From Agromyces albus (lineage in GTDB: Bacteria > Actinomycetota > Actinomycetes > Actinomycetales > Microbacteriaceae): DNA of 64,000 bases. The notes below the pieces were generated by a model, which saw only the letters and a program-made list of their open reading frames with translations, had not been told where the DNA came from and ran no database searches. The stretch lies in assembly GCF_030815405.1 (NCBI RefSeq), contig NZ_JAUSWX010000001.1:186001-250000 (forward strand). The letters run 5' to 3'. Positions 33,792-42,784 of this stretch are shown in pieces (position 1 is the stretch's first letter; each line of letters starts with the position of its first letter). The translations under genes and the position numbers were made by a program.

Positions 33792-35177
33792 ATGGAACGG
33801 ATCGACTGCGACGTCGTCATCGTGGGGGCCGGGGCATCCGGCCTCACCGCTGGCAGCCGTCTGAGGGACGCCGGCCGCACGGTCGTCGTGCTCGAGGCGC
33901 GCGACCGCGTCGGCGGGCGACTCTGGACCGACGACATCGACGGCGCGATGCTCGAGATCGGCGGCCAGTGGGTCTCGCCCGACCAGGACGCGCTCATCGA
34001 AACGCTCGAAGAGCTCGGCCTCGAGACCTACCCGCGCTATCGCGAGGGCGTGAACATCTACATCGGGCCCGACGGCGAGCTCAAGCGCTTCGACGGCGAG
34101 ATCTTCCCGGTGCCGCCGGCGACGGAGCAGGAGATCGTCTCGCTCATCGACAAGCTCGACGCGCTCGTCGCCGAGATCGACCCCGACCGTCCGTGGGAGC
34201 ATCCGCAGGCGAAGGACCTCGACGAGATCTCGTTCGCGCACTGGCTCGAGACGCAGACGGATGACGCCGAAGCACGCGAGAACATCGGGATGTTCATCGC
34301 CGGGGCGATGCTGACCAAGCCGGCGCACGCGTTCTCGGCGCTGCAGGCGTTGCTCATGGCGGCATCCGCCGGCTCGTTCTCGCACCTCGTCGACGCCGAC
34401 TTCATCCTCGACCGCCGCGTCGTGGGCGGGCTCCAGCAGGTGCCGCTGCTTCTCGCGCAGCGGCTCGGCGGCGCGGTCCGCGTCGGCCAGCCCGTGCGCA
34501 CGGTTCGCTGGGCGCTGCCTTCCGACGGTCGGACGGATGCCCTTGGCGCCGGCGTCGTCGCGGTGACCGACGACCTCGAGGTGCATGCGAAGTACGTCGT
34601 GCTGGCGGTCCCGCCGGTCCTCATCAGCCGCATCTCGTACGAGCCGCCGCTGCCGCGCCGACAGCAGCAGTTGCACCAGCATCTCTCGATGGGCCTCGTG
34701 ATCAAGGTGCACGCCGTCTACGAGACCCCGTTCTGGCGCGATGCGGGCCTCTCGGGCACGGCCTTCAGCCCCTACGAGCTCGTGCACGAGGCGTACGACA
34801 ACACGAACCACGAGGACCCGCGCGGCACGCTCGTGGGCTTCGTCGCCGACGAAGCGGCCGACGCCGTCTTCTCGCTGAACGCCGAGGAACGCAAGGAGCG
34901 GATCCTCGAATCGCTCTCGCACTACTACGGCGAGCAGGCGCTGCATCCGGTCGTGTACTACGAGAGCGACTGGGGCTCGGAGGAGTGGACCCGCGGCGCC
35001 TACGCCGCGAGCTTCGACATGGGCGGGCTCGCCCGCTACGGGCGCGACCTCCGCACCCCCGTCGGGCCCATCCACTTCTCGTGCAGCGACATGGCGGGCA
35101 AGGGCTACCAGCACGTCGACGGCGCCATCCGCGTCGGCCGCGACGTCGCCGACGAGATCCTCGGCGCGAGCTCGTAG
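33792..35177 (+). CDS. puo: Flavin-containing amine oxidase, probable putrescine oxidase
   Basis: A 461-residue monoamine-oxidase-fold flavoenzyme. The N-terminal dinucleotide motif GAGASGLTAGSRL with EARDRVGGR, the GGQWVSPDQ stretch and the C-terminal GAIRVGRDVADEIL signature are clear. Overall length and the RGAYAASFDMGG segment resemble actinobacterial putrescine oxidases (Kocuria, Rhodococcus). These oxidise putrescine to 4-aminobutanal with release of ammonia and hydrogen peroxide. Placement next to gabT, gabD and an APC permease supports a polyamine substrate. Other small amines remain possible. GGAAGAGAC precedes the ATG. Confidence 0.87.
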   Translation: MERIDCDVVIVGAGASGLTAGSRLRDAGRTVVVLEARDRVGGRLWTDDIDGAMLEIGGQWVSPDQDALIETLEELGLETYPRYREGVNIYIGPDGELKRFDGEIFPVPPATEQEIVSLIDKLDALVAEIDPDRPWEHPQAKDLDEISFAHWLETQTDDAEARENIGMFIAGAMLTKPAHAFSALQALLMAASAGSFSHLVDADFILDRRVVGGLQQVPLLLAQRLGGAVRVGQPVRTVRWALPSDGRTDALGAGVVAVTDDLEVHAKYVVLAVPPVLISRISYEPPLPRRQQQLHQHLSMGLVIKVHAVYETPFWRDAGLSGTAFSPYELVHEAYDNTNHEDPRGTLVGFVADEAADAVFSLNAEERKERILESLSHYYGEQALHPVVYYESDWGSEEWTRGAYAASFDMGGLARYGRDLRTPVGPIHFSCSDMAGKGYQHVDGAIRVGRDVADEILGASS

Positions 35178-35241
35178 CGCGCGACGAATCCCGGTGCCGC
35201 TCGTCGCGGCATCGCGCACCAACCACCTGAGAGAGGCTGCA

Positions 35242-36837
35242 ATGACGCACCAACCCGAGTCCGACGCCCCACTGGCCGCGGCGACCATCCCGGTCGAGCG
35301 CACCGAGTACCGAGAGCACGGCGAACACGCCGAGCCCGCGCAGGCCGAGCACGGCATCACGAAGAAGGGGCTCTCCGCCGGCTCGGTGGGACTCATCGGC
35401 GCGATCGTCATCGGCATCTCGTGCATCGCTCCCGCGTACACGCTCACGGCCGCGCTCGGTCCGACCGTGTCGGAAGTGGGCGTGCAGGTGCCCGCGATCA
35501 TCCTTGTCGGATTCATCCCGATGCTGCTCGTCGCCTTCGGCTATCGCGAGCTCAACCGTCGGATGCCCGATTCGGGCACGTCCTTCACGTGGGCGACACG
35601 CGCGTTCGGCCCGTGGATCGGCTGGCTCGCCGGCTGGGGACTCGTCGCGGCCACGATCCTCGTGCTCTCGAATCTCGCGGGTATCGCGGTCGATTTCCCG
35701 TTCCTCCTCATCTCGCAGGTCGCGGGCAATCCCGAGCTGGCGGGTCTCGCCGCGAACCCGCTCATCAACGTCGTGGTGTGCCTGCTGTTCATGCTCGGCG
35801 CGACGTGGATCTCGTACCGCGACATGCGGACGACGCAGCGGCTGCAGTACTGGCTCGTCGGCTTCCAGGTGGTCGTGCTCGTGATCTTCTCGGTCGCGGC
35901 GATCGCGGGGGTCGTGAACGGCAACGCGTTCGACGCCACGGCGATCGAGCTCTCGTGGTTCAACCCGTTCGCCGTCGAGTCGTTCTCCTCGTTCGCCGCC
36001 GGCCTCTCGCTCTCGATCTTCATCTTCTGGGGCTGGGACGTGACGCTCACGATGAACGAGGAGACGAAGGGCTCGGAGAAGACGCCCGGCCGCGCGGCGA
36101 CCATCACGGTCGTCACGATCGTCGTGCTGTACCTGCTCATCGCCATCTCGCTCATCGCCTATGCGGGCGTCGGCACCGGCGAGTTCGGACTCGGCAACCC
36201 CGACATCCAGGACAACGTGTTCTTCCACCTCGCGGGGCCGATCCTCGGACCGCTCGCGGCGCTCGTCTCGCTCGCCGTGCTGACGAGCTCGGCGTCGAGC
36301 CTGCAGTCCACGTTCGTCTCGCCGGCGCGCACGCTCCTCGCCATGGGGCACTACGGCGCCCTGCCCGAGAAGTTCGCCCGGGTCAGCCCGCGCTTCTTCA
36401 CGCCCGGGTACGCGACGATCGTGTCGGCCGTCGTGGCATCCGTCTTCTACGCCGTCATGCGCTTCCTCAGCGAGAACGTGCTCTGGGACACGATCACCGC
36501 CCTCGGCATGATGATCTGCTTCTACTACGGCATCACGGCGTTCGCGTGCGTGTGGTTCTTCCGCACGGTGTGGATGCGCTCGGTGCGGAACTTCTTCTTC
36601 ACCCTGCTCTTCCCGCTCGTCGGCGGCGTGATCCTCTCCGTGCTGTTCTTCACGACGCTCGTCGACAGCATGGACCCCGACTACGGTTCGGGCTCGTCGG
36701 TGTTCGGTGTGGGCCTCGTATTCGTGCTCGGCATGGTGGTACTGCTCTCGGGCGTCGTGATCATGCTCTGGCAGTGGCGCAAGCGCCCGGCGTTCTTCCG
36801 CGGCGAGACGCTCTCGCGGGCGGCCGCCGAGGACTGA
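35242..36837 (+). CDS. APC-superfamily amino acid/polyamine permease
   Basis: A 531-residue transporter with about twelve helices. The N-terminal 45 residues are polar and His/Glu-rich. The first helices, GLIGAIVIGISCIAPAYTLT and LVAFGYRELNRRMPDSGTSFTW, carry the consensus of APC permeases. The closest context is putrescine oxidase 64 bases upstream, so putrescine or GABA uptake is likely. GAGAGGC lies before the ATG. A strong 21-bp hairpin follows the stop and ends the unit. Confidence 0.88.
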   Translation: MTHQPESDAPLAAATIPVERTEYREHGEHAEPAQAEHGITKKGLSAGSVGLIGAIVIGISCIAPAYTLTAALGPTVSEVGVQVPAIILVGFIPMLLVAFGYRELNRRMPDSGTSFTWATRAFGPWIGWLAGWGLVAATILVLSNLAGIAVDFPFLLISQVAGNPELAGLAANPLINVVVCLLFMLGATWISYRDMRTTQRLQYWLVGFQVVVLVIFSVAAIAGVVNGNAFDATAIELSWFNPFAVESFSSFAAGLSLSIFIFWGWDVTLTMNEETKGSEKTPGRAATITVVTIVVLYLLIAISLIAYAGVGTGEFGLGNPDIQDNVFFHLAGPILGPLAALVSLAVLTSSASSLQSTFVSPARTLLAMGHYGALPEKFARVSPRFFTPGYATIVSAVVASVFYAVMRFLSENVLWDTITALGMMICFYYGITAFACVWFFRTVWMRSVRNFFFTLLFPLVGGVILSVLFFTTLVDSMDPDYGSGSSVFGVGLVFVLGMVVLLSGVVIMLWQWRKRPAFFRGETLSRAAAED

Positions 36838-36849
36838 GCGTTCATGAGA

Positions 36850-36895
36850 TGACGCGAATCGACCTTCCGACGCATCGGAAGGTCGATTCGCGTCA
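36850..36895 (+). terminator. Strong hairpin terminator after the permease
   Basis: A perfect 21-bp inverted repeat with a 4-base loop (CGCA at 36871-36874), beginning 13 bases after the permease stop. Its arms start TGACGCGAATCG and end CGATTCGCGTCA. It is the longest perfect hairpin I found in the window. Confidence 0.75.
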
Positions 36896-36956
36896 CTTCG
36901 CGTGCTCATGGCGACGAATGCCTCGACGACCCGCGGCCCGGGCCGGGGCGTCGCAA

Positions 36957-36971
36957 TAGACTGTCCGGGTG
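36957..36971 (+). promoter_or_regulatory. Leaderless promoter of the hadA-like gene
   Basis: TAGACT (36957-36962) ends six bases before the GTG at 36969, and the intervening GTCCGG is not a ribosome-binding site. Confidence 0.5.
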
Positions 36972-37415
36972 CCACTGAACCCCGAGTTGCAGGGGCGGGT
37001 CTTCCCGCCCACCGAGCCCTACCTCGTCGGCCGCGAGAAGGTGCGTGAGTTCTCGCGCGCCGTCTTCGCGACGAACCCGGTCCACTTCAACGTCGAGGCG
37101 GCCCGCGCCGCCGGCTACGACGACGTCGTGGCACCGCCGACGTTCGCCGTCGTCGTGCAGGAGCTCTCGCTCGCCCAACTGCTCGCCGACCCCGAGGCGG
37201 GCATCGACTTCTCCCGTGTCGTGCACGGCGACCAGCGCTTCACCTCGACGCGGCCCATCGTCGCGGGCGACGAGCTCACGGCGACCCTCACCGTCGCGAG
37301 CGTGAAGTCGCTCGGGCCGCACTCGATGGTCACGGCCCAGTCCGAGATCACGGATGCCGCGGGCGAGCACGTCGTCACGAGCATCTCCACCCTCGTCGTG
37401 CGAGGAGATGAATGA
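36969..37415 (+). CDS. FAS1-like/MaoC hotdog dehydratase subunit (HadA-like, UPF0336)
   Basis: A 148-residue single-hotdog protein beginning at a GTG. The pattern of LVGREKVREFSRAV, NPVHFN and APPTFAVVVQ is that of the N-terminal MaoC-like half found in mycobacterial HadA/HadC. It lacks the catalytic D-H-N set, which is supplied by the partner. In mycobacteria HadA-HadB form a 3-hydroxyacyl-ACP dehydratase; Microbacteriaceae lack mycolic acids, so here the substrate may be an ordinary fatty or other acyl chain. The next gene starts within its last codons. Confidence 0.85.
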   Translation: MPLNPELQGRVFPPTEPYLVGREKVREFSRAVFATNPVHFNVEAARAAGYDDVVAPPTFAVVVQELSLAQLLADPEAGIDFSRVVHGDQRFTSTRPIVAGDELTATLTVASVKSLGPHSMVTAQSEITDAAGEHVVTSISTLVVRGDE

Positions 37416-37849
37416 TGACCATCACCACCGCCCCCGACTTCCCGTCACTCGCCGTCGGCGACATCGTCGCGGAGCGCTCCTTCCCGCTCACCCGCGACTC
37501 GCTCGTGCGCTACGCGGGCGCCTCCGGCGACTTCAATCCCATCCACTACCGCGACGACATCGCGCACGCCGTCGGCCTGCCGGGCGTGCTCGCCCACGGC
37601 ATGCTCACGATGGGCCTCGCGGTGCAGGCGGTCGTCGACTGGTCGGGCGATCCCGGTCGCATCGTCGACTACCAGGTGCGGTTCACCCGCCCGGTCGTGG
37701 TCGACCCCGAGAGCGGTGCGGTCGTGGCGGTCATCGCCAAGGTGGGCCAGCTCGACGACGACGCTCGAGCCGCCCGCATCGACCTCACGGTGAAGGTCGG
37801 CGACGAGACGGTGCTCGGCAAGGCGCAAGTGCGCGTCATCCTCGGCTGA
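37412..37849 (+). CDS. MaoC-family hotdog dehydratase, catalytic subunit (HadB-like)
   Basis: A 145-residue hotdog protein with the hydratase-2 motif: YAGASGDFNPIHYRDDIAHAVGLPGVLAHGML, where Asp, Asn and His form the catalytic set. It would pair with the non-catalytic subunit encoded upstream, with which it overlaps by four bases. The murB start follows one base after its stop, so the three genes should be co-transcribed. Confidence 0.88.
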   Translation: MMTITTAPDFPSLAVGDIVAERSFPLTRDSLVRYAGASGDFNPIHYRDDIAHAVGLPGVLAHGMLTMGLAVQAVVDWSGDPGRIVDYQVRFTRPVVVDPESGAVVAVIAKVGQLDDDARAARIDLTVKVGDETVLGKAQVRVILG

Positions 37850-37850
37850 C

Positions 37851-39044
37851 ATGGTGAACGACGTCCGATTCGCCGAGCTCACGACCTTGCACGTCGGTGG
37901 GCCGATCGAGCGCCTCGTCACCGGCACCACGCAGCGCGATCTGGTCGACCTCGCCCGCGAGGCGTGGTCCTCGGGCGCGCCGTGGCTCGCGCTCGGCGGC
38001 GGCTCCAACCTGCTCGTCGGCGACAACGGGTTCCCCGGCACCGTGGTGCGTGTGGCCACGCGTGGCATCGAGGTGCTGCCCGACGGCGACGACGGGGCAT
38101 CCGTGCTCCTGCGGGTGCAAGCCGGTGAGTCGTGGGACGATCTCGTGGCCTTCACGGTCGAGCGCGGGTACTCGGGCATCGAGGCGCTCTCGGGGATCCC
38201 CGGCTCGGTCGGTGCCGCGCCCGTGCAGAACATCGGCGCCTACGGGCAGGAACTCGAGTCGACCCTCGTGGCGATCGAGTTCCTCGACGAGTTCGCCGAC
38301 GTGCCGCGCCGCATGACCGCCGCCGAGCTCGAGCTCGGCTACCGCACGTCGGTGCTGAAGCGCGGGCTGCCCGGCATCGTCGTCTCGGTCGAGCTGCGCC
38401 TGCACGACACGTCCGCCGAGCGTGCGGTGCTCGGCGAGGCCCTCGGCCAGCCAATCGCCTACGGCCAGCTCGCCGACGCCCTGCACGCGCAGCTCGGCGA
38501 CCGGGTGCCGATCGCGAGCGTTCGCGACAGTGTGCTCGCACTGCGCGCGGCGAAGGGCATGGTGCTCGACGACGCCGACCTCGACTCGGTGAGCGCCGGA
38601 TCGTTCTTCACGAATCCCATCGTCTCGGAACGCGTTTCGCGTACGCTGCCCGGCGCAGCTCCGCGCTGGTACCTCGAACCCGAGGAGCCCGACGAGGTGG
38701 TCCCGCTCGCGGGCGGCGGCCCGGCCGAGTCGCCGCTCGACGCGTTCCTCGCGCACACGGCTTCGTTCGAGGCATCCGACCCGGTGACGGATGCCGCAGA
38801 CGGCGAGCCGCTCGTGAAGCTCTCGGCCGCGTGGCTCATCGAGCAATCGGGCATCCACCGCGGCTTCACGCTGCCGGGTTCGCGCGCGGCGATCTCCTCG
38901 AAGCACACGCTCGCGCTCACCAATCGCGGCGGCGCGACCGCCGACGAGATCGTGCAGCTCGCCCGCTTCGTGCAGCACCGCGTGCAAGCCGAGTTCGGCA
39001 TCGTGCTGCATCCCGAGCCCGTGCTTGTGGGAATCGAGCTCTAG
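37851..39044 (+). CDS. murB: UDP-N-acetylmuramate dehydrogenase
   Basis: A 397-residue enzyme of cell-wall precursor synthesis that reduces UDP-GlcNAc-enolpyruvate to UDP-MurNAc. Markers are the TTLHVGGPIE start, the FAD-binding LGGGSNLLVGD, GIPGSVGAAPVQNIGAYGQE (substrate-binding Tyr) and the catalytic Ser in SAGSFFTNPIV. A late Glu (HPEPVLVG) completes the active site. Residues 270-310 form an acidic insert. MurB with upstream MaoC genes is a stable actinobacterial arrangement near secE-nusG. Translation starts one base after the HadB-like stop. Confidence 0.95.
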   Translation: MVNDVRFAELTTLHVGGPIERLVTGTTQRDLVDLAREAWSSGAPWLALGGGSNLLVGDNGFPGTVVRVATRGIEVLPDGDDGASVLLRVQAGESWDDLVAFTVERGYSGIEALSGIPGSVGAAPVQNIGAYGQELESTLVAIEFLDEFADVPRRMTAAELELGYRTSVLKRGLPGIVVSVELRLHDTSAERAVLGEALGQPIAYGQLADALHAQLGDRVPIASVRDSVLALRAAKGMVLDDADLDSVSAGSFFTNPIVSERVSRTLPGAAPRWYLEPEEPDEVVPLAGGGPAESPLDAFLAHTASFEASDPVTDAADGEPLVKLSAAWLIEQSGIHRGFTLPGSRAAISSKHTLALTNRGGATADEIVQLARFVQHRVQAEFGIVLHPEPVLVGIEL

Positions 39045-39088
39045 CAGCATCCACGAACCCGACCTCTGCTGCGGGCGAGGCCGCTCGA

Positions 39089-39104
39089 TAGGCTGGAATG
39101 CGTG
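39089..39104 (+). promoter_or_regulatory. Leaderless promoter of the 39102 gene
   Basis: TAGGCT (39089-39094), seven bases, GTG (39102). There is no ribosome-binding site in the short gap. Confidence 0.45.
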
Positions 39105-39509
39105 ATCAACGAGGATTGGCTGCCGCACCGGCGCGCCATCGACGGCGAGCTCGCCGGCTACCTCGTGCCTGCGGCGGGTGAGTCGGGGCGATTCGCGCCC
39201 GTGACGATCATCGGCACGATCATCGAGCCCGAGACGGGGCCGCTTCCCGAGCTGGAGGCGAGGGCGCTCGTGGAGGCCCGGGGCCTCGAGGAGCTCCACG
39301 GACACTGGTGGGCGGAGCTTCCGGCGCCGCTGCTGCCCGGAGTGCTCGATGCCTCCAATCCCGTCGCCGGGTGGGAGTGGCGCCTCGTCGTGATCGTCGA
39401 GGCCGACGACGAGCGGTGCGTCGTCCGTCCGCAGAACCCGGCCCGCGAGGAGCTCGAGTCGAGCGCTGTGCTGCCCGTTCCCGTCGGTGAGTTGCTGCGT
39501 CCAGAGTGA
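39102..39509 (+). CDS. Conserved hypothetical protein
   Basis: A 135-residue protein I cannot assign. It begins INEDWLPHRRAIDGELAGYLVPAAG and has alternating beta-like strands (VTIIGTIIEPE, WEWRLVVIVEAD) and a WWAELPAPLLPG loop. It has no membrane segment or signal peptide. The start at GTG 39102 is supported by a TAGGCT hexamer seven bases upstream. It ends ten bases before the convergent membrane-protein gene. Confidence 0.65.
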   Translation: MINEDWLPHRRAIDGELAGYLVPAAGESGRFAPVTIIGTIIEPETGPLPELEARALVEARGLEELHGHWWAELPAPLLPGVLDASNPVAGWEWRLVVIVEADDERCVVRPQNPAREELESSAVLPVPVGELLRPE

Positions 39510-39519
39510 AGCGCCCGGC

Positions 39520-39918
39520 TCAGCGGCGCGCGCGCTCGCCCCGCCGAATGAGGGCGACGAGCCCGAACACCACGACGAGCACGCCGAGCCCGAGCAGGGC
39601 GTAGAGCGCCGCCGCGAGCGGGCTGAGGTTCGCGAACGCCGCGCCGACGGCATCGCGACGGGCGGGTTCGACGATGACCCACAGCGTCGTCGCCGCGAGC
39701 GCACCGAAGAGGAGGCTCCAGACGAGGGCGCCCCAGCGCACCGTCGGTCGGGCGATCGCGGTCGACGGATCGGATGCCCCGGCGCCCGTCGAGCCGGCGT
39801 CGCCATCCGTGAGGGTCGCCGTGAAGGATGCCTGGTCGAAGCCGGAGGTCGCCGACGCCACCGACGTCACCGACGTGTTCGGACCCTCCGAGTCCGTTCG
39901 CGCGTTCCTCTCGCTCAT
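39520..39918 (-). CDS. Hypothetical membrane protein downstream of the PspC-like gene
   Basis: A 132-residue protein with a Ser/Thr/Ala-rich cytoplasmic start of about 60 residues and two transmembrane helices (about 63-82 and 101-122), ending in a basic cluster. Its ATG would overlap, in ATGA fashion, the stop codon of the neighbouring PspC-like gene if that gene is read in the shifted frame (see that entry), so the two were probably designed as one translational unit. No function is known. Confidence 0.65.
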   Translation of the reverse strand: MSERNARTDSEGPNTSVTSVASATSGFDQASFTATLTDGDAGSTGAGASDPSTAIARPTVRWGALVWSLLFGALAATTLWVIVEPARRDAVGAAFANLSPLAAALYALLGLGVLVVVFGLVALIRRGERARR

Positions 39919-39930
39919 CGTCCTGCCTCC

Positions 39931-41472
39931 TCATGGATGGTCACGTAGATCGTGCCCGATTGCTGCTGACGCACGGTGAGGGTCGCGTCGCTCGAGGTAC
40001 CGCGGTTCGCCGCCGACCGTGTAGACCCGGCCTCGACCGCTGAGCTGGGGCTCGTATGTCGCGACTCCGTCCTTCGAGTAGTCCACCACCTGCACTCGGC
40101 CCGCATCACGCGCGTCGAGGGTGACCCGGGTGCCGTCGAGGATCGTGAGATGCACGTCGCCGACGCCTTGCGTGAGCTCGATCTCGGGAGTGCCCGGCGC
40201 ACCCTGCACCTCCGCGAAGGCGGTCAAGTGCGCGTCGCCGATGGGTTGCACGAAGGTGCCCGACCTCACCAACGGGATTCCGAACGACGGCGGAATGATC
40301 GTCACGGCGGATGCCACGCTCGCACCGAGCATCACGACGGTGGTCGCGGTCGTGGCGAACGCCAGGAACCCGCTCCGACGGCGGCTCACGGCCGCCACGA
40401 ACATGCCGAGTGCGAGTGTGAGGGTCGCCACGGCGAGCGACACCGCGACGATGTGGCCGCCGAGATCGGCCGAGCCGACCGCCCAGATCGCCCCGACGGA
40501 CCCCGCGATGACGGCGAGGCCGAGCACGGTGAACACGTAGGCGGCACTCGCTCGCGGCCGCTCCGCCCGTCGCACCCGGCGGGCCTCGTCGGCCTGCGCG
40601 GCGAGGGCGACCGCCTTTGCCTTGTTCTCGGCGGCGGCCTGGGCGCGGGCGGCACGATCGGCGTCCTGCTGGGTGCGCTTCCACTCCTCGTGCGACGTGC
40701 GCCAGGCCTCGTGCTGGGCTCGCCACTCCGCGAGCGCCGCGGCGTCGGCGCCCTCGGCGGGCACGGGGGGCTCGAGGGTCGTGCCGGGAGTCGCGGAAGC
40801 CATTCGCGGCGCCGCACCGCCGCCCGGGGAGGTAGGAGAGGTAGGGGAGGCAGTGGAGACGGGCGCGGTCTGCGCGGCCCGGCGAATGAGCCAGACGACG
40901 AGCGCGATGGCGCCCGCGATGACGGCGAGCACCCAGAGCACGCGGAACGGGGTGAGCACGTCGACGCCGCCGAACCAGATCGACGGCCACTCGGGCCACC
41001 AGCGCCAGCCGAGCCACCCGTCTTGGGCGATCGGCAGCATCCCGATCACGCCCATCACGGCGATGCCGACGATCGCGGGATCGACGGTGCCGCGCAGCAG
41101 TCGCTCGAGGTGGATCTCGCCCTCGGCATCGGGCAGCAGCAGCCACGCGATCGCGTAGAGCAGCACGAGCGGGGCGCCGAACAGCGCGATCACCACGACG
41201 ATGCCGCGCACGATGAGCGGGTCGATGCCGAGGCGAGCGCCGATGCCGGCGCACACGCCGCCGAGCCACCCGGCGCGGCGCGGCAGGCCGAGTCGGCGAA
41301 GCCAGGCGTAGAACCCGGTGCCGGTGCCCGGCGCGGGTGTCGCCGCGCCGGGAGCACCGGAGGATGGAGCCGACCCGCCCGCCCCGTTGCCAGGCGGTCC
41401 GGCCGCCGCGGAGTCCCCGTTCACGTCGTCCGGCGCTGGGCCTGCCTCGGGGGCGGTGTGGTTCGTCTCCAT
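39931..41472 (-). CDS. PspC-domain membrane protein with apparent 3' frameshift
   Basis: As read, 513 residues. A Pro/Gly/Ala-rich N terminus precedes a PspC domain (about residues 55-115, WLGGVCAGIGARLGIDPLIVR). Then come several helices, an Ala/Glu/Arg-rich cytoplasmic coiled segment and more helices near residue 320-390. The C terminus (about 395-513) resembles the outer beta-domain of LiaF-like proteins. The last residues look wrong: they turn into an Arg/His-rich stretch. A one-base shift near 39990-40020 would read instead into ATLTVRQQQSGTIYVTIHE and stop at 39915-39917, overlapping the next ATG. It is probably an envelope-stress protein, divergent from a PspC-type kinase. Confidence 0.75.
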   Translation of the reverse strand: METNHTAPEAGPAPDDVNGDSAAAGPPGNGAGGSAPSSGAPGAATPAPGTGTGFYAWLRRLGLPRRAGWLGGVCAGIGARLGIDPLIVRGIVVVIALFGAPLVLLYAIAWLLLPDAEGEIHLERLLRGTVDPAIVGIAVMGVIGMLPIAQDGWLGWRWWPEWPSIWFGGVDVLTPFRVLWVLAVIAGAIALVVWLIRRAAQTAPVSTASPTSPTSPGGGAAPRMASATPGTTLEPPVPAEGADAAALAEWRAQHEAWRTSHEEWKRTQQDADRAARAQAAAENKAKAVALAAQADEARRVRRAERPRASAAYVFTVLGLAVIAGSVGAIWAVGSADLGGHIVAVSLAVATLTLALGMFVAAVSRRRSGFLAFATTATTVVMLGASVASAVTIIPPSFGIPLVRSGTFVQPIGDAHLTAFAEVQGAPGTPEIELTQGVGDVHLTILDGTRVTLDARDAGRVQVVDYSKDGVATYEPQLSGRGRVYTVGGEPRYLERRDPHRASAAIGHDLRDHP

Positions 41473-41587
41473 GCCTCGATGCTGGCAGTGGTGACGGATG
41501 CCGCGCCATGGGGTGGATCCCTGATTCGACCCTGACTCGGGCGGCCCCGCCCGAGCCATCGCGCGCGCGTCTGCTTGGATGGCTGGC

Positions 41588-42784
41588 ATGGAGTCGCCCG
41601 TGCCCCGCATGACGCGGCCGCGGTCGTGCGTGGCCACCGGGGTCGCGGCCGGGCTGGCGGAACACCTCGGCTGGCCGGTCGCGATCGTGCGCGCGGCATT
41701 CGTGGTGCTCTCGTTCGCGGGCGGCGCCGGCCTGCTCCTCTACTGCTGGCTCTGGGCGCTCACGCCGTGGGCGCCGGCCGGCGACGCAGAGCGGGCACGA
41801 CCCGTGCGGCGCGCGCCGGTCGCGTGGCTGCTCGTCGCGGCATCCGCCCTCTGCCTCGTGAGCGTGTGGGTCGCCGACACCAAGTGGCGCTTCGCCGACG
41901 CCGCGACGCCGACGTGGTGGTTCGGCCCGGCGATCGCGGGCATCGCGCTCGCCGTGGCGGCGGGCGCCTGGGCCACGTTCGTCGACCGGCCCGATCCCGA
42001 TCGCGGCCCACGCACCGAACTCGCGATCCGTCTCTCGGCGACGGTGCTGCTCGGCGTCACGGCGCTCCAGCTCGTCTTCAGCCCAGGGTCGGGCTGGGGG
42101 CGCGTGCCGACGTTCGGTGCGGCGCTGCTCGCCGTGCTCGGCATCGCGCTCGTGTTCGCGCCGACCCTCATCGCCCAGTGGCGCGACCTCACCGAGGAGC
42201 GCACGCGACGCATCCGCCAGGAGCAGCGCAGCGAGATCGCCGCGCACCTGCACGACTCGGTGCTGCAGACACTCGCGCTGATCCAGAACCGCGCCGGCGC
42301 CACGAGCGAGGTCGCGCGCATCGCGCGGGCGCAGGAGCGGGAGCTGCGCGATTGGCTCTACGCCGGTGACACGACCGGCGAGAGCGATCTCGGCACCGAC
42401 TTGCGTGACTTCGCCGCCGCGCTCGAGATCGACTATCCCGTGACCGTCGACGTCGTCGTCGTGGGTGAGTCCCGCGAGGGAGCGAGCGGCGACCTCGCGG
42501 CGGCCGCCCGCGAGGCGATGCTCAACGCGGCCAGGCACGCGGGCGGCGAGGTGTCGGTGTACGTCGAGTCGACCCCCGAGGCGGTGGAGGTGTTCGTGCG
42601 CGACCGAGGGGCGGGCTTCGCGCTCGCCGAGGTGCCGGGCGACCGGCTCGGCGTGCGCGAGTCGATCATCGGCCGGATGCGCCGCGCCGGCGGCTCCGCG
42701 AGCGTGCGTGGCGGCGCAGGCGGAGTCGGCACCGAGGTACGGTTGCGGTTCCCCGATGAGCGAGTGGAGGTGGCACGTGGATGA
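41588..42784 (+). CDS. PspC-domain sensor histidine kinase (NarL/DesK class)
   Basis: A 398-residue kinase. Residues 8-62 are a PspC domain (VATGVAAGLAEHLGWPVAIVRAAF), followed by four further helices to about residue 190. The HisKA_3 phosphoacceptor is in EIAAHLHDSVLQTLALIQ (His near residue 221) and the ATPase N-box in AAREAMLNAARHAGG. This matches actinobacterial LiaS/PspC kinases that respond to envelope stress. It overlaps the response-regulator gene by eight bases. ATG 41579 is also in frame; 41588 is favoured by TTGGAT seven bases upstream. It is divergent from the other PspC gene with 115 bases between. Confidence 0.87.
   Translation: MESPVPRMTRPRSCVATGVAAGLAEHLGWPVAIVRAAFVVLSFAGGAGLLLYCWLWALTPWAPAGDAERARPVRRAPVAWLLVAASALCLVSVWVADTKWRFADAATPTWWFGPAIAGIALAVAAGAWATFVDRPDPDRGPRTELAIRLSATVLLGVTALQLVFSPGSGWGRVPTFGAALLAVLGIALVFAPTLIAQWRDLTEERTRRIRQEQRSEIAAHLHDSVLQTLALIQNRAGATSEVARIARAQERELRDWLYAGDTTGESDLGTDLRDFAAALEIDYPVTVDVVVVGESREGASGDLAAAAREAMLNAARHAGGEVSVYVESTPEAVEVFVRDRGAGFALAEVPGDRLGVRESIIGRMRRAGGSASVRGGAGGVGTEVRLRFPDERVEVARG

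Noticed and set aside
36850..36895. The long perfect hairpin as part of a repeat array or mobile-element end
   Set aside because: It is a single copy directly after a stop codon and lacks flanking repeats or a transposase. A terminator explains it.
39915..40030. Programmed ribosomal frameshifting in the PspC-like gene
   Set aside because: No slippery heptamer or stimulatory structure is visible at the likely shift site. A simple indel or sequencing error is more likely.
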